Assembly: GCA_002340255.1 (NCBI GenBank)
Contig: DDLS01000118.1
Location: 1-64,000 of the forward strand
Length of the DNA stretch: 64,000 bases
Origin: Cyanobacteria bacterium UBA2566
GTDB lineage: Bacteria > Cyanobacteriota > Cyanobacteriia > Cyanobacteriales > Desertifilaceae
Direction of reading: 5' to 3'
A model generated the notes under the pieces. It saw nothing but the letters and a program-made list of their open reading frames with translations. It had not been told where the DNA came from and made no database searches. Of this stretch, positions 25,397 to 33,677 are shown in pieces. The stretch's first letter is position 1. Every line of letters starts with the position of its first letter. The translations under genes and the position numbers were made by a program.

Positions 25397-26449
25397 TTAT
25401 TGCGATTTTGCCGTTTGTTGTTTGGCTTTCCAAATGGTGTAGATCAACAGAGCCGTTGCACCAGCAGCGTAGCCATAGCCACTGGGAATACCCGAAAAAG
25501 CGAGAGCAAGAGAGCCGACCCAGAGGGTTAGGGCATAGATAAACAAAACCGTTAACCGATGGGATAAGCCCGCATTCAGGAGGCGGTGATGGAGGTGGCG
25601 CTTATCGGCGATAAACGGCGATCGCCCATTGAGCAGGCGATCAACAATGACGGCTGACATATCCAATAGGGGAACAGCCAAGATCAGATAGGGTAACAAT
25701 ACTGCCGTTACTGCCGTGGTTTTCACCAATCCAATCACGCCCACCCCTGCCAGGGTAAAGCCCATAAAATAGGCTCCCCCATCCCCCATAAAAATCTGGG
25801 CAGGATTGAAATTATAGCGGAGAAAACCAAGCGCTCCACCCGCTAGAGCAGCAGCAATCAAAGCAGCGGCCGATTGATCCATAAACAAGCTCACAATCAG
25901 CATCACCACTGCCGCGATACCGCAGACTCCGGCAGCCAAACCATCTAAGCCATCAATCCAGTTAATAGCATTGACCATGCCCACTAACCACAAAATGGTA
26001 ATCGGAATACTGAGCCAATCCGGCAGAGTCACTAATCCCATCAAGGGAATGCTTAAAAAGTTGATTTGTACGCCCACCTGCCATGCACCCAGGGCAACCA
26101 CCACTTGCATAAACAAGCGGGAGAATGGGGACAGATTAAAGAGATCGTCAGCTAAACCGATCGCAAAAAAGGCTAAACCGCCAATCGTTACCCCCCACAC
26201 TTCGTATTCTTTATCGGGGGGTAAAATTCCAAATCCGCCTGCCCACCAGACAACTAATAGAGCGGTGAGCGTACCCAGAAAAATCGAAACTCCTCCCAAG
26301 CGTACCATAGGTCGGGAGTGAACTTTGCGTCCATTGGGATTATCAACTTTCCCACTTTTCAAGCCAAGATGCTTGACGATGGGGGTACTCCCAAGGACAA
26401 CCAAAGTGGAGACAATGAAGGCAATCAGATGGTACATCTGTAAAGGCAT
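25397..26449 (-). CDS. WecA/MraY-type polyprenyl-phosphate sugar-1-phosphate transferase
   Basis: An integral membrane enzyme of about 350 residues with about 10-11 transmembrane helices, which moves a sugar-1-phosphate (GlcNAc-1-P in WecA) from a UDP-sugar to undecaprenyl phosphate at the start of cell-surface polysaccharide synthesis. Motifs: GLADDLFNLSP (Mg-binding DD), NAINWIDGLDGLAAG, MGDGGAYFMGF and the basic/His loop DKRHLHHRLL. The ATG at 26449 (MPLQMYHLIAF) is preferred; a TTG 36 bases further upstream is possible. It starts the divergent side of a repeat-rich gap and ends against bioF. Confidence 0.88.
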   Translation of the reverse strand: MPLQMYHLIAFIVSTLVVLGSTPIVKHLGLKSGKVDNPNGRKVHSRPMVRLGGVSIFLGTLTALLVVWWAGGFGILPPDKEYEVWGVTIGGLAFFAIGLADDLFNLSPFSRLFMQVVVALGAWQVGVQINFLSIPLMGLVTLPDWLSIPITILWLVGMVNAINWIDGLDGLAAGVCGIAAVVMLIVSLFMDQSAAALIAAALAGGALGFLRYNFNPAQIFMGDGGAYFMGFTLAGVGVIGLVKTTAVTAVLLPYLILAVPLLDMSAVIVDRLLNGRSPFIADKRHLHHRLLNAGLSHRLTVLFIYALTLWVGSLALAFSGIPSGYGYAAGATALLIYTIWKAKQQTAKSQ

Positions 26450-26560
26450 CTGAAATTCTGTGGATAAGACCGAGAGCAGAGTCAAGGGTTTAATAAGGTA
26501 GGAGGTCTACTAGAGTTCTACTACATTTCAGACATCATTCATTACAGATGTCAAGGGGAT

Positions 26561-26606
26561 GGGGAATAGGTCATAGGCAATAGGCAATAGGTCATAGGCA
26601 ATAGGC
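26561..26606. repeat. Heptamer tandem repeat (CAATAGG/TCATAGG units)
   Basis: Six or so consecutive seven-base units of the type GGNNATA(G) occur between glyA and the WecA-like gene. These are short tandemly repeated repetitive sequences typical of many filamentous cyanobacteria. Confidence 0.8.
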
Positions 26607-26634
26607 TATTTTCCCATCCTCCCTATTTCCCTCA

Positions 26635-27927
26635 TCACACCAGGGCAGGAGTCCGAATTTCCAGGTGAGGATAGAGGGGGAAGCGATCGCACAGAGTGGC
26701 CACTCTTTGTTTACACTCTTTGCGAATCGCTTCATCCTCTGGATTGATGAGCAAGTCACTAATAATATTGCCAATTTCCGTAAACTCTGCTTCTCCCATG
26801 CCCCGCGTGGTCATTGCAGGAGAGCCTAAGCGTAGCCCACTGGTAACAAAGGGCGATTCGGGATCGAAGGGAACGGTATTTTTATTGGCAGTAATATTAA
26901 CCGTACTGACCAATTGATCGGCCTGTTTACCGGTCATGTTAACAGAGCGCAGATCCACCAGCATTAAGTGGTTATCTGTGCCTCCAGAAACGATTTTCAG
27001 CCCTCGGTTTTGTAGTTGGTTGGCTAGGGCTGTTGCGTTTTTGATCACTTGCCCAGAATAGTCCTTAAATGCTGGTTGTAAGGCTTCTCCAAAGGCTACT
27101 GCTTTAGCCGCAATCACATGCTCTAGGGGACCCCCTTGGGTTCCAGGGAAGACCGCTTTATTGAAGGCTTTGCCCAATTTATTATCATTGGTCATAATTA
27201 ATCCACCCCTGGGGCCGCGCAGGGTTTTGTGGGTGGTGGTGGTAACCACATGGCAATGGGGAAGGGGGTTGGGATGGTGTCCCGTCGCAACTAAACCGGC
27301 AATGTGGGCAATATCTGCCAGTAAGTAAGCTCCAATTTCATCGGCGATCGCCCGGAATTTTTCAAAATCTATAATTCTCGGATAGGCAGAATAGCCACAG
27401 ATAATCATTTTGGGTTTATGCTCTAGGGCAATTTCCCGAATTTTGTCAAAATCCAGGCGTTCAGTTTCCTGATTTACCCCATATTGGACAACCTTAAACC
27501 ATTTACCAGAGACATTCACCGGCGATCCATGGGTTAAATGACCACCATGGGAGAGATCCATACCTAAAATGGTATCTCCAGGTTCTAGCAGGGCGAGGAA
27601 GACGGCAAAATTCGCTTGGGCACCAGAATGGGGTTGGACATTCACATTCACCGCACCAAAGAGCTGCTTGGCTCGGTCAATGGCTAGTTGTTCGATTTGG
27701 TCCACAAATTCACAGCCCCCGTAATAGCGCTTCTGGGGTAGTCCTTCTGCATATTTATTCGTCAGCACTGAGCCTTGGGCTGCCATAACCGCAGGTGAAG
27801 CGAAGTTCTCACTGGCAATAAGTTCCAAGTGTTCCCGCTGCCGTCCCAGTTCTTTCTGTAGCAATTCGGTAACGGTGGGGTCAGTTTGGTTTAACAAGTC
27901 TAGGTTGGATAGATTCGTTTGACTCAC
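26635..27927 (-). CDS. glyA: Serine hydroxymethyltransferase
   Basis: A 430-residue PLP enzyme that interconverts serine and glycine with tetrahydrofolate. In cyanobacteria it also serves photorespiratory C2 metabolism. Clear signatures are [23 protein letters not shown], the PLP lysine in [15 protein letters not shown], and QGGPLEH. The start is GTG at 27925-27927, with AGAGGA upstream. Single gene flanked by heptamer repeats on both sides. Confidence 0.97.
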   Translation of the reverse strand: MSQTNLSNLDLLNQTDPTVTELLQKELGRQREHLELIASENFASPAVMAAQGSVLTNKYAEGLPQKRYYGGCEFVDQIEQLAIDRAKQLFGAVNVNVQPHSGAQANFAVFLALLEPGDTILGMDLSHGGHLTHGSPVNVSGKWFKVVQYGVNQETERLDFDKIREIALEHKPKMIICGYSAYPRIIDFEKFRAIADEIGAYLLADIAHIAGLVATGHHPNPLPHCHVVTTTTHKTLRGPRGGLIMTNDNKLGKAFNKAVFPGTQGGPLEHVIAAKAVAFGEALQPAFKDYSGQVIKNATALANQLQNRGLKIVSGGTDNHLMLVDLRSVNMTGKQADQLVSTVNITANKNTVPFDPESPFVTSGLRLGSPAMTTRGMGEAEFTEIGNIISDLLINPEDEAIRKECKQRVATLCDRFPLYPHLEIRTPALV

Positions 27928-27977
27928 GGGTTGTGTTTCCTCTTATGGGCACAATGATCTAGTTTAGTCCCAAGAAG

Positions 27978-28080
27978 AGGGAATAGGGAATAGGGGGTAG
28001 GGGCATGAGAAGACACGGAGACACGGAGAACATCTCCTAATTCCCCATTCCCCATTCCCTATTGCCTATTGCCTATTGCC
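27978..28080. repeat. Short tandem repeats upstream of glyA
   Basis: GGGAATA units, a pair of ACACGGAG units, and CCCCATT and CCTATTG units follow one another. The CCTATTG units at the right are the inverse complement of CAATAGG units elsewhere. Confidence 0.8.
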
Positions 28081-28187
28081 TCTTCACTTTTATTAAGCTC
28101 TGTATCGTTGGGCACGGTTTACTTTAAGAATCACTTACAATATAAGGTAAAGGCATTTGCCACATCAAATTTTTGGGAGATTGAGTC

Positions 28188-28385
28188 ATGTTAGTCATTA
28201 TGATGGACGATCGGATTATTTCACCAAAAACGGTTTGCCAAAGCTGTTGCTGGGCGGATCGCAGTGGTGAACCTCGTTGGAGACAAGGACATTTGACCTG
28301 TGGTCATCCTTTGGCAAAAAGCGATCACCACATACCGAATCAGTATGAATGTCAAATGGGATTCCGCATCGCCCAAATTAGTTAG
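28188..28385 (+). CDS. Small cysteine-rich protein, possible zinc-binding
   Basis: A 65-residue protein with CQSCCW (CxxCC) near residue 18 and separate Cys/His residues in LTCGHPL and YECQM, a pattern that could bind zinc. No family is named. GGGAG lies about ten bases before the ATG at 28188; two further in-frame ATGs follow within 15 bases. Monocistronic. Confidence 0.6.
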   Translation: MLVIMMDDRIISPKTVCQSCCWADRSGEPRWRQGHLTCGHPLAKSDHHIPNQYECQMGFRIAQIS

Positions 28386-28454
28386 AATTTGACTTTCATC
28401 CCTCAACTTTTAACCCAAACCCAACACTATCCTTAAGTAGAACTTCAGTAAATT

Positions 28455-30104
28455 TTAGGGCGCTGACTTGCGGCTCAGGCTTTGTAAGCCTTGACGGGCG
28501 GTTTCTTGTTCTGGCTCTAGTTTTAAGGCTTCTTGAAAGGCTTCAGCCGCATCCGCATCTCGACCGGCTTTTTGTAACATTACGCCTAAAGCTGCCCAGA
28601 CACTGGCATTTTTGGGGGCAAGACGCACAGCTTGAGCGTAGGAATAAATAGCTCTTTCGGATTGACCGAGGGAACCATAGGTTACGGCTTGATTGTACCA
28701 GCCCAAGAATGAGGTTTCATCTAGGGCGATCGCCTCTTGTGCCGATTTTAAGGCGCGATCGTACTCGGTCAGATACCATAAGGCTACACTGCGATTAGCC
28801 CATCCATCGGCATTCTCTGGCTCGTAGCGTAGGGCTTGATCGTAGGCTCCTACTGATTCTATATAACGTTCGGCCGATCGCAACACCCTCCCCCGATTAA
28901 GCCACGCTTGCACATAATTCGGTTGCAGTTGCAGAGCGCGACCAATCGAGTCTAAACTTTGGCCATAGTCTTCTAAATACCAGAGCGTTACCCCTCGACT
29001 ATTCCACGCTTCGGCAAAATCTGGACGAAACCCCACAGCGCGGTTAGCCGCAACTAACCCTTGTTCGAGTTGTCCTTGTTGAGTATAGGCAATTGTGAGT
29101 TGATTCCAAGCTCCCGCAACGCCCATGTCTCCCCATGTTCCATCACCTTTGAGTGCCGCTTCACACGCTTTGATGGCTTCTTCATGGCGTTTGAGTTTAT
29201 TCAACGTTTCACATTGCAGGACGAGAGCCAACGTAGAATCTGCTTGTAGGGAAAGGGCTTGAGTGTAGGAATTGAGCGCTTCTAAATCTCGCCCCATCTC
29301 ATTTAGCGCCATTCCCTGTTGAATCCAAGCCTGTAGATTTTGGGGATTATTATTTAAAGCTAGATCGTAAGCGGCGATCGCCCCTTCTGCCAACTCACTC
29401 TGATTTAAAGCAACCCCTAAATATTGCCACGCCAGGGTTTCCGACTCATGTTCCCAGTTATCATTGATCTCAATCGCCGTTTGACAAGCGGCAATCGCAT
29501 CCTGATATTGTTCCAACTCTAGCAGCGCCCCACATTTATAGGTTAAAACCAAGGAAGACTCTGGTTCTAAATTTAAGGCGCGATCGTATGAGGTTACTGC
29601 ATTTTGATATTCTTCTAGGGCAACCAGAATCAAACCGCGCTGATACCAAGCGATGACGGGATTTTCCTGTCCCCAATTCGTATCTAAGCGCAGCGCTTCT
29701 TCACACGCTTCTAGAGCTTCTTCATAGCGCCCTAACTTCAATAAAGCCTGGCAGCGATAGGTAAACGCGCGGGAAAACTTGGATTCTAGACGAGTAGCTG
29801 TATTTGCCGAGGCAATGGCTTCAGCATAGCGATTCTGTTGTAGTAAAATACGACTGCGATCGGCCCACACTTGAGAATCTTTTGGTCTCATCAACAGTGC
29901 CTGCTCGCACGCTTCCAGCATTTTTCCCGCATCTTCATCCACAGACAAATTACATAAATTCGCCCAATAGTCAAAATCCGCCAGTTGACGAAAAGGATCG
30001 AGAAATTCCAGTTGTGCATTCACCCGACTGGGAAAACCGCAGAGCATTCCCAGCACTACCCCAGAAAGAGAAATCCAAAATCTTCGTTTACTACTCACGT
30101 TCAT
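28455..30104 (-). CDS. Secreted TPR-repeat protein
   Basis: A 549-residue protein. The first ~30 residues form a signal peptide (MNVSSKRRFW, hydrophobic core GVVLGMLCGF, SRVNAQ), followed by about a dozen TPR units, recognised by repeated W-x-x-R/Q-G and A-x-x-x-x-x-x-A-L-x-L-x-P patterns. It is predicted periplasmic or outer-membrane-facing and scaffolding. The ATG at 30104 is used; a TTG just before is unlikely. Start codons of this gene and the divergent secreted pentapeptide gene are only about 24 bp apart, so their promoters must overlap with each other's leader. Confidence 0.88.
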   Translation of the reverse strand: MNVSSKRRFWISLSGVVLGMLCGFPSRVNAQLEFLDPFRQLADFDYWANLCNLSVDEDAGKMLEACEQALLMRPKDSQVWADRSRILLQQNRYAEAIASANTATRLESKFSRAFTYRCQALLKLGRYEEALEACEEALRLDTNWGQENPVIAWYQRGLILVALEEYQNAVTSYDRALNLEPESSLVLTYKCGALLELEQYQDAIAACQTAIEINDNWEHESETLAWQYLGVALNQSELAEGAIAAYDLALNNNPQNLQAWIQQGMALNEMGRDLEALNSYTQALSLQADSTLALVLQCETLNKLKRHEEAIKACEAALKGDGTWGDMGVAGAWNQLTIAYTQQGQLEQGLVAANRAVGFRPDFAEAWNSRGVTLWYLEDYGQSLDSIGRALQLQPNYVQAWLNRGRVLRSAERYIESVGAYDQALRYEPENADGWANRSVALWYLTEYDRALKSAQEAIALDETSFLGWYNQAVTYGSLGQSERAIYSYAQAVRLAPKNASVWAALGVMLQKAGRDADAAEAFQEALKLEPEQETARQGLQSLSRKSAP

Positions 30105-30128
30105 CAAACTCCATCTAGCTAAAGCTTT

Positions 30129-31355
30129 ATGAATATCTATCCCCTGAAACTATTTGTCCTCTTCCTCTTTATTTTTGCCCTATCTGCCGATGATGCACAA
30201 GCCTTTAGGCGCAGACATATGGAACGACTGCGACGCACCCGTGACTGCGATCGCTGTAATCTAGAATCAGCTCCTTTACAAAGGGCTTTCCTTCGCGATA
30301 GTAACCTATCCGGAGCCAACTTAAAACAGGCAAAACTGCAACAAGCAGATCTCAGAGGTGCATTTTTACGCCGAGCCAACCTTGAAGGCGCTAATCTCCG
30401 AGGCGCAGATCTCAGGGGGGCAGATCTCAGTTATGCTAATCTTGCTGGAGCCAACTTACGCAATGCCCGTTTAGACGAGGATACCCTAATTGACCCCAAA
30501 TGGCGATTAACTTGGGAATTAATTAATCAAGGAGCAGAAAATCGCGATTTAGCCGGAGTAGATTTATCTGGAGCAAACTTAAGTCGCACTAACCTTGAAA
30601 ATGTCAATTTAGAAGGGGCAAACTTAAACGGAGCCTCCCTACAAGGAGCGCGGTTAGTGGGAGCAAATTTAGACCAAACCAATCTGCAAAACGCTAATTT
30701 ATTTATCTCTGACTTAAGAAATTCCTCGCTCCAAGAAACCAACCTCCAAAACACGGATAGCGTCATTGCTGATTTCCGTCGTGCTTTCTTAGATCGGGCT
30801 AATTTTAATCGTGCTAATCTGCAAGGTGCGCTCTTAAGTGAGACCGATTTAAGCAGTTCGAGTTTTGAACAAGCCAATTTACGCAATGCGGATCTAGAGT
30901 CCGCTATTTTAGAAGGGGCAAACCTTCGAGGCGCTGATTTATTTACGGCTAACCTCAGAAATACAGAGTTAGGAGAAATTATCCTGCGTAAGGTCAATTT
31001 AGCTGGAATCGATCTGCGAGATGCAAATTTTCAGAATACCCGGTTAATTCAACTCAACTTTACGGGTGCAAGATTGAGAAATGCTAATTTTGAAAATGCC
31101 TTTATCTTAAGTTCCAGTTTCCAGGATGCTGATTTAGTCGGAGCTAACTTCCGTTTTGCTGAATTGCGCCATACCAGTTTCCGCAATGCCGATTTAGAAG
31201 GGGCAGATTTCCGTGACATTGTCCTGTTAAATGTGGATTTACGAGGCGCGATTTTATTGAATGTTTCAACTGAAAATATTAGTCTAATTAGAACCCATTT
31301 TTGCCAAGCGATTTTACCCGATGGTAAACCCGGCTATTGTTGGCACACGCGCTGA
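30129..31355 (+). CDS. Secreted pentapeptide-repeat protein
   Basis: A 408-residue protein with an N-terminal signal peptide (hydrophobic LKLFVLFLFIFALS, cleavage near DAQA-F) followed by an Arg-rich segment with Cys residues (RDCDRCNLESA) and then pentapeptide repeats nearly to the end. A Cys pair near the C-terminus (FCQAILPDGKPGYCWH) is typical of such exported cyanobacterial proteins. Exported beta-helix; function unknown. Divergent from the exported TPR gene. Confidence 0.87.
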   Translation: MNIYPLKLFVLFLFIFALSADDAQAFRRRHMERLRRTRDCDRCNLESAPLQRAFLRDSNLSGANLKQAKLQQADLRGAFLRRANLEGANLRGADLRGADLSYANLAGANLRNARLDEDTLIDPKWRLTWELINQGAENRDLAGVDLSGANLSRTNLENVNLEGANLNGASLQGARLVGANLDQTNLQNANLFISDLRNSSLQETNLQNTDSVIADFRRAFLDRANFNRANLQGALLSETDLSSSSFEQANLRNADLESAILEGANLRGADLFTANLRNTELGEIILRKVNLAGIDLRDANFQNTRLIQLNFTGARLRNANFENAFILSSSFQDADLVGANFRFAELRHTSFRNADLEGADFRDIVLLNVDLRGAILLNVSTENISLIRTHFCQAILPDGKPGYCWHTR

Positions 31356-31378
31356 AGATATCTCAATTCAATGAACCT

Positions 31379-31402
31379 GTAGGGTGGGCAATACCCACCT
31401 AC
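31379..31402. repeat. Hairpin repeat after pentapeptide gene
   Basis: GTAGG-G-TGGG pairs with CCCACCTAC with one bulged G and a short loop. It may act as a terminator; GTAGGGTGGGCA-type repeats are common in cyanobacterial intergenic DNA. Confidence 0.5.
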
Positions 31403-31505
31403 AAATACTGGGAAACTACAAATATTAAAACTATCTGTAGATTGAGAAGTTTGATTTTTTTGATTCTATGATTAGAGTCTAGCCTCCAATCGCGATCTAA
31501 TCGTT

Positions 31506-32558
31506 ATGTGCAAAATCTTAGTGTCTCATCCGATTCACAGCAGTATCATTGAAGAGCTACATCTAGAACCGATCGGTAACCTCTACAAGGAAAAGTTTCA
31601 ACTGACAGAAATAGATCATCATATGCTTTATCACTCCATGGAGCATCAAGAGATTTTATATATTCCAGGAATTGCAATTGCCCAAGTTCCCGATGAAGCT
31701 AACGATCCGACATTAATCGATTTAGCGAAGGCGTTGGTAGGGTTTAAACCGGATGTTCTGATTGTGGGCAATAATGCGGTTCCAGAGTTTGCCCTTGGTT
31801 CTTGGAGAAAGGCGATCGCGTCTGAGCGTCCCTTGCTGGTGATTCGTCGAGGGGTAGATACCCGGGCAATTGATAAAGAGGCGGCGCAAAAATATGGGAT
31901 TTCTGTGGGTAATTTACCCGGCATTAATTCGCCGTTTGTAGCTGCACATATGATCGAGTATTTGGAATTAGAGAAAGCGAAAATTCAGGATAAAATAGTG
32001 GTTTTAGGGATTGGAAATATTGCTCAACCGATTATCTATAAAGCGATGGAAAAACAGTTGAAGATACAAGCGATTAGTCCCTCACTACAAGAAGCAACAA
32101 GAGAGAAGCAAGTATCCCGACTGAAAGAGCGAGGCATCGATCCGGATCGCCTCACTTGTGCTGAGTTTTTAGAAGAAGGATTTGAAGATGCCTCCTATGT
32201 GGCGGTAGCAGTTCCTTGGGAGCATCCAAAAGGAGGATTAAATGCGGGAATTATTGATGTGAATTTGCTGGAAAAATTATCCAACTATGCCAAGATAGTC
32301 TCCTGTTCTCCTCCGCGTATTTTTTCTGCTGATGCCCTCGCATTCATGAATGAACAAATGAAGAAGGGAAATATCTATGTCCGCATCGATACGGCTAAAC
32401 GGTTGGCACAGGGAACGAAAGCAAAATATCCCTATTTAGACATTGCCTACGATCGCGCATTTGCGGCTCCAGAATGCCAGCGATCGCTCGATCGAGCCTG
32501 GCTTAAACAAGCCCAACAGTTTTGTCATCAAGCCGCTCTATCGTGTCTGGTAACATAG
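31506..32558 (+). CDS. Divergent 2-hydroxyacid-dehydrogenase-like NAD-binding protein
   Basis: A 350-residue protein with the outline of the D-isomer-specific 2-hydroxyacid dehydrogenases: the segment GINSPFVAAHMIEYLE and the nucleotide-binding VLGIGNIAQPI match the family. However, the usual catalytic Arg region (VN-x-x-RG) aligns with CSPPRIFSADAL, and the usual His near the end is not visible; the C-terminus is DIAYDRAFAAPEC. The N-terminal ~90 residues are unlike standard dehydrogenases. It may have another activity or be a binding protein. Monocistronic; no partner is identified nearby. Confidence 0.65.
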   Translation: MCKILVSHPIHSSIIEELHLEPIGNLYKEKFQLTEIDHHMLYHSMEHQEILYIPGIAIAQVPDEANDPTLIDLAKALVGFKPDVLIVGNNAVPEFALGSWRKAIASERPLLVIRRGVDTRAIDKEAAQKYGISVGNLPGINSPFVAAHMIEYLELEKAKIQDKIVVLGIGNIAQPIIYKAMEKQLKIQAISPSLQEATREKQVSRLKERGIDPDRLTCAEFLEEGFEDASYVAVAVPWEHPKGGLNAGIIDVNLLEKLSNYAKIVSCSPPRIFSADALAFMNEQMKKGNIYVRIDTAKRLAQGTKAKYPYLDIAYDRAFAAPECQRSLDRAWLKQAQQFCHQAALSCLVT

Positions 32559-32601
32559 TAATGGTGGGTGATTGAAGGAAAGGCTAAAACCCGTTTTTTC
32601 C

Positions 32602-32630
32602 TATAGCAGAGAAAGAGTCAGTTAGGACAT
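32602..32630. repeat. Dispersed 29-bp repeat, copy 1
   Basis: The stretch TATAGCAGAGAAAGAG, then six variable bases, then AGGACAT, is found again at 63425-63453. Confidence 0.6.
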
Positions 32631-32646
32631 GGTTTAATACTGAAAC

Positions 32647-32693
32647 CTATTCCCTATTCCCCATTCCCTATTCCCTATTCCCCATTCCCAGCA
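32647..32693. repeat. CCCTATT/CCCCATT heptamer repeat overlapping the GT2 stop
   Basis: About six heptamers lie in tandem. The GT2 stop codon (32675-32677) and its last residues AGNGE are encoded by the repeat. Confidence 0.8.
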
Positions 32694-33607
32694 TAGGCGG
32701 CATAAACTCCCTGGACATTGTACCAATTGAGAAAAATACGGGCAACTTCCAAGGCTAATTGGGGTTTTCCGCGATCGATTAGCCATTGCAAAAGCGGAGC
32801 CATTGTCCGTTCATTCAACCTTCCACCTAACGACAAAACGCCCCATAAAATCCGATGTATCCAGGTCATTTGAATCATCATTCGCACGTCCCAAGTGGGA
32901 TGTTTTTGATAGAATAAAACGCCCATTCGTCCGCGCTGGATTTCTTGGTCAATCATGCGGGGAATTTGCTCTAGGCTAAAGGGAGGATGCCAATGGTAAC
33001 CCACTGCTTGGGGACATTTAATTAACTTCAATCCTAGGTTTTTTAGGCGGACTCCTAATTCTAAATCTTCCCAACCATAGAGTTGAAATTGGGTATCAAA
33101 AAGTCCCGCTTCTTCTAACCAATGGCGGGCGATCGCCACATTCCCCGTCGCAAAATAAGCCGCAGAGAAGTCTGTGAGCTTATAAGGTTCTGCTGTTGGC
33201 TCGTCAAAATTGCAGGTATTAATCACTGCACCATAGGTAAACAGGCGATCGCTCCCTAACTGTTCTTCTCCTTCCCGCAACACCTGAGCATGGCAGCTTA
33301 AAAAGGTTTCTGTCACCACCAGATCGCTGTCGATAAAGATAATGGTATCGCCCTGAGCCTCCTTGACCCCCAAATTCCGGGCAGCAGCCGGTCCTTGATG
33401 CTCTTGCTCAAACCACCGTACATGGGGCACTTGCGCCCGTTCTGCGGCTAACCAGGCTAACGTTCCATCCGTAGAACCATCATCAACCACCACCACCTCA
33501 TAACCTTCGATGTCTGGATCGCTTAACTGCTGCTTCTCCAGCGCTCTCAGGCACTTTTGCAGAATCGGTAAACGGTTGTAGGTGGGAATCACAACACTGA
33601 AGAACAT
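32675..33607 (-). CDS. Family 2 glycosyltransferase
   Basis: A 310-residue GT-A fold glycosyltransferase. The N-terminal domain has SVVIPTYNR, VVVDDGSTDGT and the DxD-type motif IFIDSD; a C-terminal part contains LYGWEDLELGVRLKN, which matches the family's acceptor/catalytic ED region. The C-terminal ~80 residues lack strong membrane segments, so it is probably a soluble or peripheral enzyme acting on a surface glycan. The ATG at 33607 is chosen over a TTG two codons upstream. Confidence 0.9.
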   Translation of the reverse strand: MFFSVVIPTYNRLPILQKCLRALEKQQLSDPDIEGYEVVVVDDGSTDGTLAWLAAERAQVPHVRWFEQEHQGPAAARNLGVKEAQGDTIIFIDSDLVVTETFLSCHAQVLREGEEQLGSDRLFTYGAVINTCNFDEPTAEPYKLTDFSAAYFATGNVAIARHWLEEAGLFDTQFQLYGWEDLELGVRLKNLGLKLIKCPQAVGYHWHPPFSLEQIPRMIDQEIQRGRMGVLFYQKHPTWDVRMMIQMTWIHRILWGVLSLGGRLNERTMAPLLQWLIDRGKPQLALEVARIFLNWYNVQGVYAAYAGNGE

Positions 33608-33677
33608 AGGCAATTAAGAATTAACAATTAACAATTTTCAGGTTGGCAATAATAGCCGAAACCATTAACACGAACCG

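Noticed and set aside
26450..26485. Upstream TTG start for the WecA-like gene
   Set aside because: Homology and the transmembrane helix begin at the ATG 26449, and no ribosome binding site supports the TTG.
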